DNA from: CAINVV01 sp037129695
GTDB lineage: Bacteria; Bacteroidota; Bacteroidia; Bacteroidales; Prolixibacteraceae
Direction of reading: 5' to 3'
Assembly (NCBI GenBank): GCA_037129695.1
Contig: JBAXUL010000006.1
Coordinates: 1 to 64,000 of the forward strand
DNA length: 64,000 nt
Below the pieces are notes generated by a model. It saw only the letters and a program-made list of their open reading frames with translations. It had not been told where the DNA came from and made no database searches. How positions within the stretch are numbered: position 1 is the first letter of the stretch; every line of letters begins with the position of its first letter. A program made the translations under genes and the position numbers. Shown piece after piece: positions 24,822 to 33,286 of this stretch.

Positions 24822-27206
24822 TCAATCGGTCTTCATCATCCCACAAATCGCTTCCACCACTGAATCCGCGTTTGGTTTCGAAAAATATTCACCGTCGGTA
24901 CCGTATGCCCCGCGATGATCTTTGGCAGAAATAACCAATGGTTGGGCGTCCAGCGCATAAAAAGCCTGTTCCTGGTCCAGAATTTTTTGCAGCATATAAC
25001 CTGTACCACCGCCGGGAACATCTTCGTCGAGCAGCACCAGCCGGTTGGTTTTCAGGAGTGATTGGGTAATGAGATGTCCAGTATCAAAAGGGGCAAGTGT
25101 CTGCACATCTATCAATTCCACAGAGATTCCCATTGGTTTCAGCAGGCTGATGGCCTCCAGTGCAATCGTCACATTCCAGCCATAGGTAACCAGCGTCAGA
25201 TCGGTACCTTCCGTCAGCACTTCCGGCACACCCAGCGGCACGCAATATTCACCAATGTTCTCAGGAAGCATTTCCCTCACATAATATCCTTTCAATGGCT
25301 CTACCACCAGGGCAGGGTCATCCCCTTTGAGCAGGGTATTGTAAAATCCTGCCGCCTGGGTCATGTTTCTTGGCACACAGAGATGGATCCCCCGCATCGA
25401 GCCGAGAAGCATACTCATCGGAGAACCCGAATGCCACATGCCCTGCAACTGATGTCCGCGGGTACGAATGATCAGAGGTGCGATCTGCCGGCCGCAGGTA
25501 CGATAATTCAAAGTTGAGAGATCGTCTGCCAATGTGGGCAGCGCATAGATCAGGTAATCCAGATATTGAATTTCTGCGATAGGCTTAAAACCCCTCAATG
25601 CCAGACCAATGCCTTGTCCGATGATGGTCGTCTCCCGGATGCCGGTATCGAAAACACGGTGAAGCCCAAATTTTTCAGACAATCCTTTGGTCTCCTGGTT
25701 AACTCCTCCTAAAACACCTGTGTCCTCCCCAAAAGAGAGCATCAAAGGATATTTTTGCAGCAGCAGATCGAAATTCTGATTCAGCAATTCTGAACCTGTT
25801 ACCCAGGATGGATTATTGTTGTAGGCAACTTTTAAGAAATCTCCGTTAGGAGTTTCAATTGATTTTTCTAAATGTGGAATACTAAATAGCCGTTCTCCAA
25901 TCGCATCCGAACTTTTGATCCAGTTTGACAGTTTCTGCTCCTGCACTTTTAACAAATTATTGCCAGTGACAGCCCGGTGAAGAGATTTGGCAAACCTGAT
26001 CAATGCTTTTCTTGTCGGATAGGCAGCTTTCAATAAAGCTCTCAAATCGGCTGATTTATTCGACAAAAGCTCGTCATTGCCTGCGATGGAAGCAACAATT
26101 TCCTGCAAAGAGCTACTCTCTGCTTCAAATCCGGCATTGTAACTGTGCCAGGCTTGATCGCGTGCAGCCCTGGCTTCCATGGACGCTTTTTCTTCCAGCT
26201 CCGCAAGTATTTCATGAGTTGCAAGGCCTTCGAGTAATATCCACTCCTTAAATTTCACGATCGGATCATAGTCCTGTTCCCATTGCAGGCGTTCTGCACT
26301 CTTGTACCGCTCATGTGAGCCGGAGGTTGAATGGCCCAACGGTTGTGTAAGTTCGTCAATGTGAAACAGCACAGGCTGATGATTGGATCTGCAAACTTCA
26401 ATTCCTTCTTCAAAAGTGCGAACCAAACAGGGATAATCCCATCCTTTACAGGTATAAATTTTACAACCCGGATCCTGGTCGTCTGCTTCAAATCCACGCA
26501 AGGCCTTTGAAATGCTTCCTTTGGCTGTTTGCAAATCGACAGGCACACTGATACCATATCCATTGTCCCATATCGCTACAGCCAATGGAACCTGAAGCAC
26601 ACAAGACGCATTGATGGTCTCGAAAAACATCCCTTCGGAAGTACTGGATTCACCAATGGATCCAAAGGCTACCTCATTCCCGGTGATTTTACCAATGGTG
26701 TGTTCTCCGAATTCAGGGTGGTCACGTACCAATTTGGAAGCCTGGGCCAAACCAAGAAGACGCGGAATTTGTCCGGCTGTTGGAGATAGGTCTGCCGCAG
26801 AATTCTTCATCAGCGCCAAGTCTCTCAACTCGCCGGTAATTGTAACGTTGGCTGTCGAATGATGATTGTTGAAATTTCGGCCACCGGTAGATGGATTGTT
26901 GACCGTATTGGTATCACCGTAAAGCTGCGAAAAAAACTCAGTCGGGGTCATCATTCCCGCTGCAAGCATAAAGGTTTGGTCGCGGTAATACCCTGAACGC
27001 CAGTCTCCGTCACGGAAACTCTTGACATAGGCAACCTGTGCCAGTTCTTTACCATCGCCGAATATGCCAAATGGCGCCTTGCCCAGGTGCACCTCTTTCC
27101 TTCCCAAAACACTCAATTGCCTGCTGAGAAAGACCATATAATAGTCTTTCAGCACGCTTTCCTTTGAAAAAACAGCCTGATTATCAGATACTTTCAAACC
27201 CATCAA
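24822..27206 (-). CDS. 2-oxoacid dehydrogenase E1, fused alpha and beta subunits
   Basis: 794 residues. Residues 1-400 are the E1-alpha-like TPP half, 450-790 the E1-beta-like half (FGEDTGVLGG, RFDTGIRETTIIGQGIGLAL region, pyrophosphate-side). The TPP-binding loop reads GESSTSEG (185-192) with N215 in DNGYGIS, where E1-alpha usually has GDG/GDA; E for D keeps a metal ligand. It decarboxylates a branched or simple 2-oxoacid and passes the acyl group to an E2 lipoyl domain. Bacteroidota often carry this fused E1. No E2 or E3 is in the window. The second Met (27203) may be the real start. Substrate class (pyruvate, 2-oxoisovalerate) is not settled. Confidence 0.86.
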   Translation of the reverse strand: MMGLKVSDNQAVFSKESVLKDYYMVFLSRQLSVLGRKEVHLGKAPFGIFGDGKELAQVAYVKSFRDGDWRSGYYRDQTFMLAAGMMTPTEFFSQLYGDTNTVNNPSTGGRNFNNHHSTANVTITGELRDLALMKNSAADLSPTAGQIPRLLGLAQASKLVRDHPEFGEHTIGKITGNEVAFGSIGESSTSEGMFFETINASCVLQVPLAVAIWDNGYGISVPVDLQTAKGSISKALRGFEADDQDPGCKIYTCKGWDYPCLVRTFEEGIEVCRSNHQPVLFHIDELTQPLGHSTSGSHERYKSAERLQWEQDYDPIVKFKEWILLEGLATHEILAELEEKASMEARAARDQAWHSYNAGFEAESSSLQEIVASIAGNDELLSNKSADLRALLKAAYPTRKALIRFAKSLHRAVTGNNLLKVQEQKLSNWIKSSDAIGERLFSIPHLEKSIETPNGDFLKVAYNNNPSWVTGSELLNQNFDLLLQKYPLMLSFGEDTGVLGGVNQETKGLSEKFGLHRVFDTGIRETTIIGQGIGLALRGFKPIAEIQYLDYLIYALPTLADDLSTLNYRTCGRQIAPLIIRTRGHQLQGMWHSGSPMSMLLGSMRGIHLCVPRNMTQAAGFYNTLLKGDDPALVVEPLKGYYVREMLPENIGEYCVPLGVPEVLTEGTDLTLVTYGWNVTIALEAISLLKPMGISVELIDVQTLAPFDTGHLITQSLLKTNRLVLLDEDVPGGGTGYMLQKILDQEQAFYALDAQPLVISAKDHRGAYGTDGEYFSKPNADSVVEAICGMMKTD

Positions 27207-27309
27207 AAAAATTTAAGTAACGGACTTTTTACAAATTCAGTGGTCCTTCACATATTTAACTGACTTATTTAACGAAAAAAGGAGACATAAGTTATCTAAA
27301 ATTGCGGAC

Positions 27310-27337
27310 AAAAAAAAAGAAGGACTATTTTCCTTCT
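27310..27337 (-). terminator. Intrinsic terminator after the DUF5916 gene
   Basis: On the minus strand AGAAGGA / loop AAATAG / TCCTTCT followed by eight T residues beyond the stem. It ends 33 nt after the DUF5916 stop and isolates it from the E1 gene. Confidence 0.75.
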
Positions 27338-27370
27338 GATTTTTTGCATAGACATCATTAAATCAAGATA

Positions 27371-30046
27371 TTAAAGCGAGAACCAATAATTTATTTTGAG
27401 CAAAAATATATTTTTGGGAAAAATTTCACGAAACTGGCTGTATGCGTCTGACATAAATGCCCGGGAAGGATCCGATCTGGCAGTCCGGTCTGAGGACCAC
27501 ACGAGATAAATGTAAGAGCCAAGCCGGTACTCCCATTTGGCAATCAGGTTGGACCTGAATTGGTGAAAATTGAAATCCGGATTGCCAATGGAGTAATCGG
27601 CAACCCCATCTGAGTTTTCATCAAGCCGATAGTTATCTCCTGCCTGTTTCGCATTATTATACAACACAAAACGCTCATGGTATGCATTGGCCTTTGGGTT
27701 GGTAACCCGCTTGAATTCAGAATATTTTCCTTTCGAGACAAAGGGACTTCCATAATATTGCAAAGAAAATTCAGGTGTCAGGTTCAGATCTGCCCTGAAG
27801 GTCAAGCCAAGCGTTTGCTGGTCAATTTTACCAAGAATATACCTTTTCTCAGCATGGAAACCGGTGGTTGTTACATATTGAAGTTCATCACGATTGCTCA
27901 TGTAATTTAAAGACATACCGATCTTCAGCTGACTGAAAGGTCGTATGGTCACGGAGGGTTGCACGGAGTAACTGTTGGCGGAACCGCTTCCGCGATATTG
28001 ATAATCATATTTAATTCCGGCCACGATTTTCTTTGATTGGTCCGTGAACAGCTTGCCAACTGAAGCCAGAACATAGGGCATTTTCATTCCGTCCCCTCCT
28101 CTCAAAATTTTCGTGTCAAGCGAATTGGAATACAAATTCAGGGTGGCAGAAAAATTCCATAAATTTTTCAATTCCGAAGAAAAGGTAAAATTTGCAGCTG
28201 ATCCCAGATAGTTCATGTTGAAGTTCCAGTTATTTGACTGCTCGAGACCCAATGAATATTGCCGGAATATCGATACCGGCTTGATGATGAGATAAGAAAC
28301 CTGATTCCTTTGGGTAATTTCGTCCGACCTGTTCATGTAGCCAAGATCATTTAATTCCAATCCGGGAGACAGCCAGTTAACCCCTGTTGAGTATCGCCAT
28401 AATCCTTTGGATCCTTTTCCGATCATGAACTTTCCGCCAAAACCGCTCATGCTGGTGCTCGTGGTATCATATTTCAGGTAACCGGCATCGGGCCTCTGAA
28501 AATACCGTGCAGATGATTCCTGCAAAAGTCCGATGGACCCGGGAGTCCCATTGATGATACTTCCAATCAGCCTTGCTTCGATGTTAAACTCCTTTTCCTT
28601 CCAGTGATGCAAAAGATCCAGTCCGCCGCTATAGGCGTTTTTGCCCAAAAACTCTAGACTCCTGTCCTCGATGATCCGGTTGGTAGAGGTCAGCATTCCA
28701 CCGATAACGGTGTTCCCTGCATTGAATCCTTTCTGAACCCTGGCAATGGTGTAGCTTGTCAGCGGTTCGACCTTTGCACGGCTCCTCACCCCGGCCGAAT
28801 CGCTAATTTGTGCAAATTCATTGGCTGTAACACTCTGTATCAATCCGACAGATAATCCTTTGGAGGTGGTCCCGCTTAGTTTTACGGCACTCAGAATGGA
28901 GGTTGCCTCAGGGGCACTGACAAAACGCTGATCCCCGGGATGGATGGTCAGGGAGGGCGTATGGCCGATGCGCCTGGAATAGAAGAGACTCTGCTGATCG
29001 AATTTATAGTCAAAGATGGTTAGTCCCTCCAAAAAGAAAGGTCGCTTCTCCTCGTAGAAAGTCTCGAAGGCAGTCAGATTCATCACCGAAGGATCCGACT
29101 CTACCTGGCCGAAATCCGGATTGACGGTCAGGTCTACCGTAAAGTTGCTCGAAAGCCCGATCTTGGCATCCAATCCGAGTTTTCCTCCCCAGTCCTTGCC
29201 TGTGCTGGCAAACGGATTTCCCGGTTCTTTCCTCATGGTATTCAGATTCCCCAGGGAATAAGGCATTATTTCGAGCCTTTGAGATTTCTTCAAACCCTGA
29301 ATTCCATGAAGTTCACCGAAATTATAGAGCATTCCGGGTCCTGTCTTCGACTGGATTTCCCAATCACTTTCTTCCTGAAACCGGTTGATCCATCTCCATA
29401 TATGCAGCCCCCACACCTGCTCTTTTTCAGTGCTGTACCTTAATTGGCTCAACGGTATTTCATATTCTGCCACCCAGGCAGAATCTTCAAGTCCGGTCCT
29501 CACTTTCCATACCGGATTCCAGTTGAAGTCCCAGTTCATGGGATTGAAAAGAACCAGGTCAATTTTCTGGCCCCAGGCAGTGACGGAAAACTCAAAACCT
29601 GTGCGGCGATCATGATAGCTGTCAAAATTGATCCCTATGATATCGCCTGCAAATTCATCGCGGGCGCCCGAAAATCTTTGGATTTTATTAGGTTCAGCAT
29701 CGTAAGCCCTTAAAGCGACATAAATATTTTTATTGTCGTAAAGTATTTTAAACTCGGTCGGACTTGAAGGCTTCGCTCCTTCATTCGGAATAAACTGGGT
29801 AAAATCTCCTGCCCACGTCCCAGTCTTCCAGCATTCATCATTCAGCTTCCCGTCTACAACCGGTTTAGCCGCCTTCAGTTGGGAGGCGGAATAAACCGGT
29901 TGCTGTGGGGTGTTGCTTTGCTGACGTGTTGAATCCGGAGGCGAATTGACTTCACCAAGGGAGGCCAGGGGGAAAGCCTCAGTCTGAAAACCAAGAATAA
30001 AAAAAAATCCTAATACGATTTTTAAATTCGTATTAATTTGTTCCAT
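27371..30046 (-). CDS. DUF5916 outer-membrane/periplasmic protein with CBM9-like N-terminus
   Basis: 891 residues with a Sec signal peptide (about 24 residues). Residues 50-215 form a carbohydrate-binding CBM9-like domain (VVDGKLNDECWK ... FEFSVTAWGQKIDL), followed by the large DUF5916 region that ends in outer-membrane-barrel-like strands (SYIYLVWSSDRTARS, final aromatic WFSL). Members are frequent in Bacteroidota and often near glycan genes, but no activity is established. Placed between the E1 gene and fucI on the same strand; its terminator makes it a separate unit from E1. Confidence 0.8.
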   Translation of the reverse strand: MEQINTNLKIVLGFFFILGFQTEAFPLASLGEVNSPPDSTRQQSNTPQQPVYSASQLKAAKPVVDGKLNDECWKTGTWAGDFTQFIPNEGAKPSSPTEFKILYDNKNIYVALRAYDAEPNKIQRFSGARDEFAGDIIGINFDSYHDRRTGFEFSVTAWGQKIDLVLFNPMNWDFNWNPVWKVRTGLEDSAWVAEYEIPLSQLRYSTEKEQVWGLHIWRWINRFQEESDWEIQSKTGPGMLYNFGELHGIQGLKKSQRLEIMPYSLGNLNTMRKEPGNPFASTGKDWGGKLGLDAKIGLSSNFTVDLTVNPDFGQVESDPSVMNLTAFETFYEEKRPFFLEGLTIFDYKFDQQSLFYSRRIGHTPSLTIHPGDQRFVSAPEATSILSAVKLSGTTSKGLSVGLIQSVTANEFAQISDSAGVRSRAKVEPLTSYTIARVQKGFNAGNTVIGGMLTSTNRIIEDRSLEFLGKNAYSGGLDLLHHWKEKEFNIEARLIGSIINGTPGSIGLLQESSARYFQRPDAGYLKYDTTSTSMSGFGGKFMIGKGSKGLWRYSTGVNWLSPGLELNDLGYMNRSDEITQRNQVSYLIIKPVSIFRQYSLGLEQSNNWNFNMNYLGSAANFTFSSELKNLWNFSATLNLYSNSLDTKILRGGDGMKMPYVLASVGKLFTDQSKKIVAGIKYDYQYRGSGSANSYSVQPSVTIRPFSQLKIGMSLNYMSNRDELQYVTTTGFHAEKRYILGKIDQQTLGLTFRADLNLTPEFSLQYYGSPFVSKGKYSEFKRVTNPKANAYHERFVLYNNAKQAGDNYRLDENSDGVADYSIGNPDFNFHQFRSNLIAKWEYRLGSYIYLVWSSDRTARSDPSRAFMSDAYSQFREIFPKNIFLLKINYWFSL

Positions 30047-30087
30047 TTCAAGTATTTAGCAACGCAAAACGCGTGACAATTTAAAAA

Positions 30088-31878
30088 TTATCTGGTTTTT
30101 CCGTACAGTGGTCCGTAAGAATCACAGGCACGATAGTCCGATCCTTCCTTGTCCATGCCGAAAGCACTCCATGCGGCAGGGCGGAAAATCTTGCCTTCCT
30201 CCACGTTGTGCATGCATACCGGAATCCTCAGCATTGATGCCAGTGAAATGAGATCGGCGCCAATATGACCGTAGCTGATTGCTCCGTGATTGGCTCCCCA
30301 GTTGGCCATCACACTGTAGACATCAGTAAATGCTCCGGTACCATTGAGTCTGGGCGCGAACCAGGTTGTTGGCCAGGTCGGATTGGTGCGCTCATCCAGT
30401 GTGGCGTGAACATCCTCAGGCAGATCGATGGTCCAGCCTTCCGCAATCTGAAGTACCGGACCTATTCCTTTCACAAGGTTCACCCTGCTCATGGTAACAG
30501 GCATCTCCCCCTCAGTTTTGAAGTGGGAAGAGTATCCGCCTCCGCGGAAATAGCCAAGATCAGCAGGTGTCCAATCTGTGGCATCCAGGCAAGCCTGAGC
30601 CTCCGCTTGTGAAATCTCCCAGAAGGGTTTCATGATGGATTGACTGTTCTGCTTTTGTTTCCCAGTGGCATCAAGAGTCGTTGAACCTGAATTGATCAGG
30701 TGAATGATTCCTCCGGATGCTTTGCCAGATAATTCTTTTCCTGTCACTCGCTTAACGGCTTCCGGACTCCAGTAAGTACGGACATCTGAGAATATCTGGG
30801 CTGTATTGGTAAGAAGGTGTCCAAACAGCATGGCAACACCGTTCAGCGAGTCATTCTCGGTAGCAAAAACAAATGACTGACGGATACCATTCCAGTCAAA
30901 GGAAGAATTCAGGATTGCCTCCATGAAATCTCCGTTGGGAAGATGATCTGTCCAGGCTCTTTGGCCCTGGAAACCGCCAAAGATGGCATTGTGCCCAAGG
31001 GCTTCTTCGCCGAAGCCAATTTCTTTTAGTTTTGGATTTCCAATCATGAGGTCCCGAGCCGCAAGGGTCATCTTGACCGACATTTCCCATTCCCAGTCTT
31101 TCCTTTCACGGGTGGCCTGTTTCCCTGCATCGTTGACATCCTTGCCTTCCTTGCAGTTTTTCTTGACCCAATCCAGTGCTAATTTGTATTCTTCAGGATC
31201 GTAAATACCTCTTTCTGCCCTGCGTACCAGTTCCGACATATCGATTACCTCGGTGCGCACACCCAGGTAATCCAGCAAAAACTCCTGGTCTACATAAGAT
31301 CCGGCGATACCCATGGACATGCCGCCAAGGGAAAGGTACGATTTGTTCTTCATTTGCGCCACGGCCAGACCTGCTTTTACAAAACGCAGGATCTTCTCCC
31401 TTACATCATCCGGTATGGTGGTATCCTTTTTATCCTGGACATCATGCCCATAAATCCCGAAAGCCGGCAAGCCCTTCTGGGCATAACCTGCCAAAGCAGC
31501 TGCCAGATAGACTGCACCCGGACGCTCGGTCCCGTTAAAACCCCATACTGCCTTGGGAAGCAGCGGATCAGTATCCATTACCTCTGTACCGTAGCACCAG
31601 CAGGGAGAAACCGTCAGTGAGACGCCAACCCCTGAACGGGCAAATTTTTCGGCACACATGGCTGCCTCTGCTACCCCACCGATGGTCGAATCGGCGATGA
31701 CGCACTCGATCTTCTCGCCATTGGGGAAACGCAGGTTTTCGCTGATCAGTTCAGCTGCAGCCCTTGCCATGTTCATGGTCTGTTTTTCCAGGGATTCCCT
31801 AACTCCCTGAAGCCGTCCGTCGATCACAGGACGGATACCCACTTTGGGTAATTCTCCGATCAATCTGTTTGCACTCAT
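30088..31878 (-). CDS. fucI: L-fucose isomerase
   Basis: 596 residues, matching FucI length (about 590). Converts L-fucose to L-fuculose (also D-arabinose to D-ribulose) with a Mn2+ at the active site. Family regions are ESL..QTMNMARAAAEL (early), PCWCYGTEVMDTDP, GIYGHDVQDKKDTTIPDDVREKIL, FVFATENDSLNGVAMLFGHLLTN (Glu/Asp metal ligands expected here) and the C-terminal YGHIGADLISLASMLRIPVCMHNV (His ligand). The gene is apart from fucP and the fucosidases by 6 kb, but belongs functionally with them. 41 nt upstream of the DUF5916 start; a TATATTTG box (31993-31986, minus) could be its -7 element. Confidence 0.95.
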   Translation of the reverse strand: MSANRLIGELPKVGIRPVIDGRLQGVRESLEKQTMNMARAAAELISENLRFPNGEKIECVIADSTIGGVAEAAMCAEKFARSGVGVSLTVSPCWCYGTEVMDTDPLLPKAVWGFNGTERPGAVYLAAALAGYAQKGLPAFGIYGHDVQDKKDTTIPDDVREKILRFVKAGLAVAQMKNKSYLSLGGMSMGIAGSYVDQEFLLDYLGVRTEVIDMSELVRRAERGIYDPEEYKLALDWVKKNCKEGKDVNDAGKQATRERKDWEWEMSVKMTLAARDLMIGNPKLKEIGFGEEALGHNAIFGGFQGQRAWTDHLPNGDFMEAILNSSFDWNGIRQSFVFATENDSLNGVAMLFGHLLTNTAQIFSDVRTYWSPEAVKRVTGKELSGKASGGIIHLINSGSTTLDATGKQKQNSQSIMKPFWEISQAEAQACLDATDWTPADLGYFRGGGYSSHFKTEGEMPVTMSRVNLVKGIGPVLQIAEGWTIDLPEDVHATLDERTNPTWPTTWFAPRLNGTGAFTDVYSVMANWGANHGAISYGHIGADLISLASMLRIPVCMHNVEEGKIFRPAAWSAFGMDKEGSDYRACDSYGPLYGKTR

Positions 31879-32143
31879 CTGTTAAGTTGATTTGATATTA
31901 AATTCAGTTACGATCTATACTAATTTTTCTTTTAAGCAAATCTGGCATCATCCAATGGTCCCTTTTGAGAAAAAAACTGAATCTTCAAATATAGACCTCA
32001 CGAAAACGATATCAGAAGTCGTAAAATTAGCAACTTTAGACAAAACCATCACCTAACCTGTTCAAAAAAGTAAACCCAAAATTCTTTATTCTCTCTTTTT
32101 TGCCCTAACTTACTTGTACCATTTCAAGCCAAACGCTTAAATA

Positions 32144-33286
32144 ATGACACAACTGTTTCCTCCCGATATCATTAAAAGCAGTTCGGAAAACTATTTTTCA
32201 GAACAGAATACGACAGGAAGAATCATTTATCTGTCTGTCATCCTTTTCCTGATTCTGGCCTTTAGCCTCCTTCCTTTTGTCAGGGTGCAGGTAACCACAC
32301 AAAGTGAGGGTGTGGTTCGCTCCAGGTACGAGGACAACCAGATTGTACCAGTAGTGTCAGGAGAGGTTGTCTCCTGTAGAATATCGGAAAATCAAACTGT
32401 CAACAAAGGTGACACTCTGCTGATCCTATCTTCAGACAAGATCCTTCAGGACATCAGATTGATGACATTCCGCCAAAAGGAAGAAAACCAGTTTCATTCT
32501 GATCTAACAAAACTTTTGCAGGGTGAAAGCACCAACCTTTCAACGGCATTATACAGGCAGGACTATTCGGGCTTTTATGCCAGACTTGAGGAACAAAAAA
32601 CAAAGTTACTACAGGCTGAAAGTGAATTCATCCTGGCAGAAAAGCTTTTCAGTAAAGGAATAACACCCAAACACGAACTGGAGAAAATTACCCGGCAGTA
32701 TCAAGGCGAAAAAAACAGGTATTCCTTGGTACAGGAAGAACAGTTCACGCTTTGGCAAGAAAAGCGGAAGGAGACCATCCGAAATCTGGAAGAAATTGCC
32801 ACAAGAATTGAGCAACTTAGGAAAGAGAAGGAACAATATTGCCTGAAGGCCCCGATTGCCGGAACCATTAAAGGCTATATCGGGATCAGGGAGGGCAATT
32901 TCATCGCTTCCAACCAGTCCGTTGCAACCATAGCCCCGGACAACGACCTGTTGGTAGAGTGTTTGGTGACACCCAATGACATTGGGTTGATTGGTCCGGG
33001 AATGCCGGTAACCTTTCAATTTCATGCCTTCAACTACAATTTATGGGGTGTAGCCACCGGCCAGGTCAATGAAGTCTCGGGAAATGTAATCAGCTTGAAC
33101 AACAGGCTGTTTTTCAGGGTAAGATGTAAGTTGGATCAGCACTATTTAAAATTGAAAAACGGATACCAGGGAAACCTGAAAAAGGGGATGACCCTCACCG
33201 GCAGGTTCAAGGTGACAGAAAGAACGCTATTTCAGCTATTATACGACAAGGCAGACAACTGGCTGAATCCAAAACGAAAAACCTGA
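32144..33286 (+). CDS. HlyD-family membrane fusion protein
   Basis: 380 residues. A transmembrane anchor (about residues 25-47) is followed by half of a lipoyl domain, a long alpha-helical hairpin rich in Glu/Lys/Gln (about 110-225: EEQKTKLLQAESEFILAEKLF ... LEEIATRIEQLRKEKEQ), the other lipoyl half (CLKAPIAGTIKGYIGIREGNF) and a C-terminal beta-barrel. It links an inner-membrane ABC exporter with the outer membrane for peptide or protein secretion. The stop codon TGATG overlaps the next gene's start at 33286, so it pairs with the C39-type ABC transporter. Confidence 0.9.
   Translation: MTQLFPPDIIKSSSENYFSEQNTTGRIIYLSVILFLILAFSLLPFVRVQVTTQSEGVVRSRYEDNQIVPVVSGEVVSCRISENQTVNKGDTLLILSSDKILQDIRLMTFRQKEENQFHSDLTKLLQGESTNLSTALYRQDYSGFYARLEEQKTKLLQAESEFILAEKLFSKGITPKHELEKITRQYQGEKNRYSLVQEEQFTLWQEKRKETIRNLEEIATRIEQLRKEKEQYCLKAPIAGTIKGYIGIREGNFIASNQSVATIAPDNDLLVECLVTPNDIGLIGPGMPVTFQFHAFNYNLWGVATGQVNEVSGNVISLNNRLFFRVRCKLDQHYLKLKNGYQGNLKKGMTLTGRFKVTERTLFQLLYDKADNWLNPKRKT

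Noticed and set aside
24822..27206. E1 fusion as two genes joined by a sequencing error
   Set aside because: The linker is in frame, well formed and of the length known in fused Bacteroidota E1 proteins.
31955..32056. A 33-codon plus-strand frame upstream of the HlyD gene, as a possible exporter cargo
   Set aside because: No Gly-Gly leader, no signal peptide and no coupling to the exporter; such frames occur by chance in AT-rich gaps.
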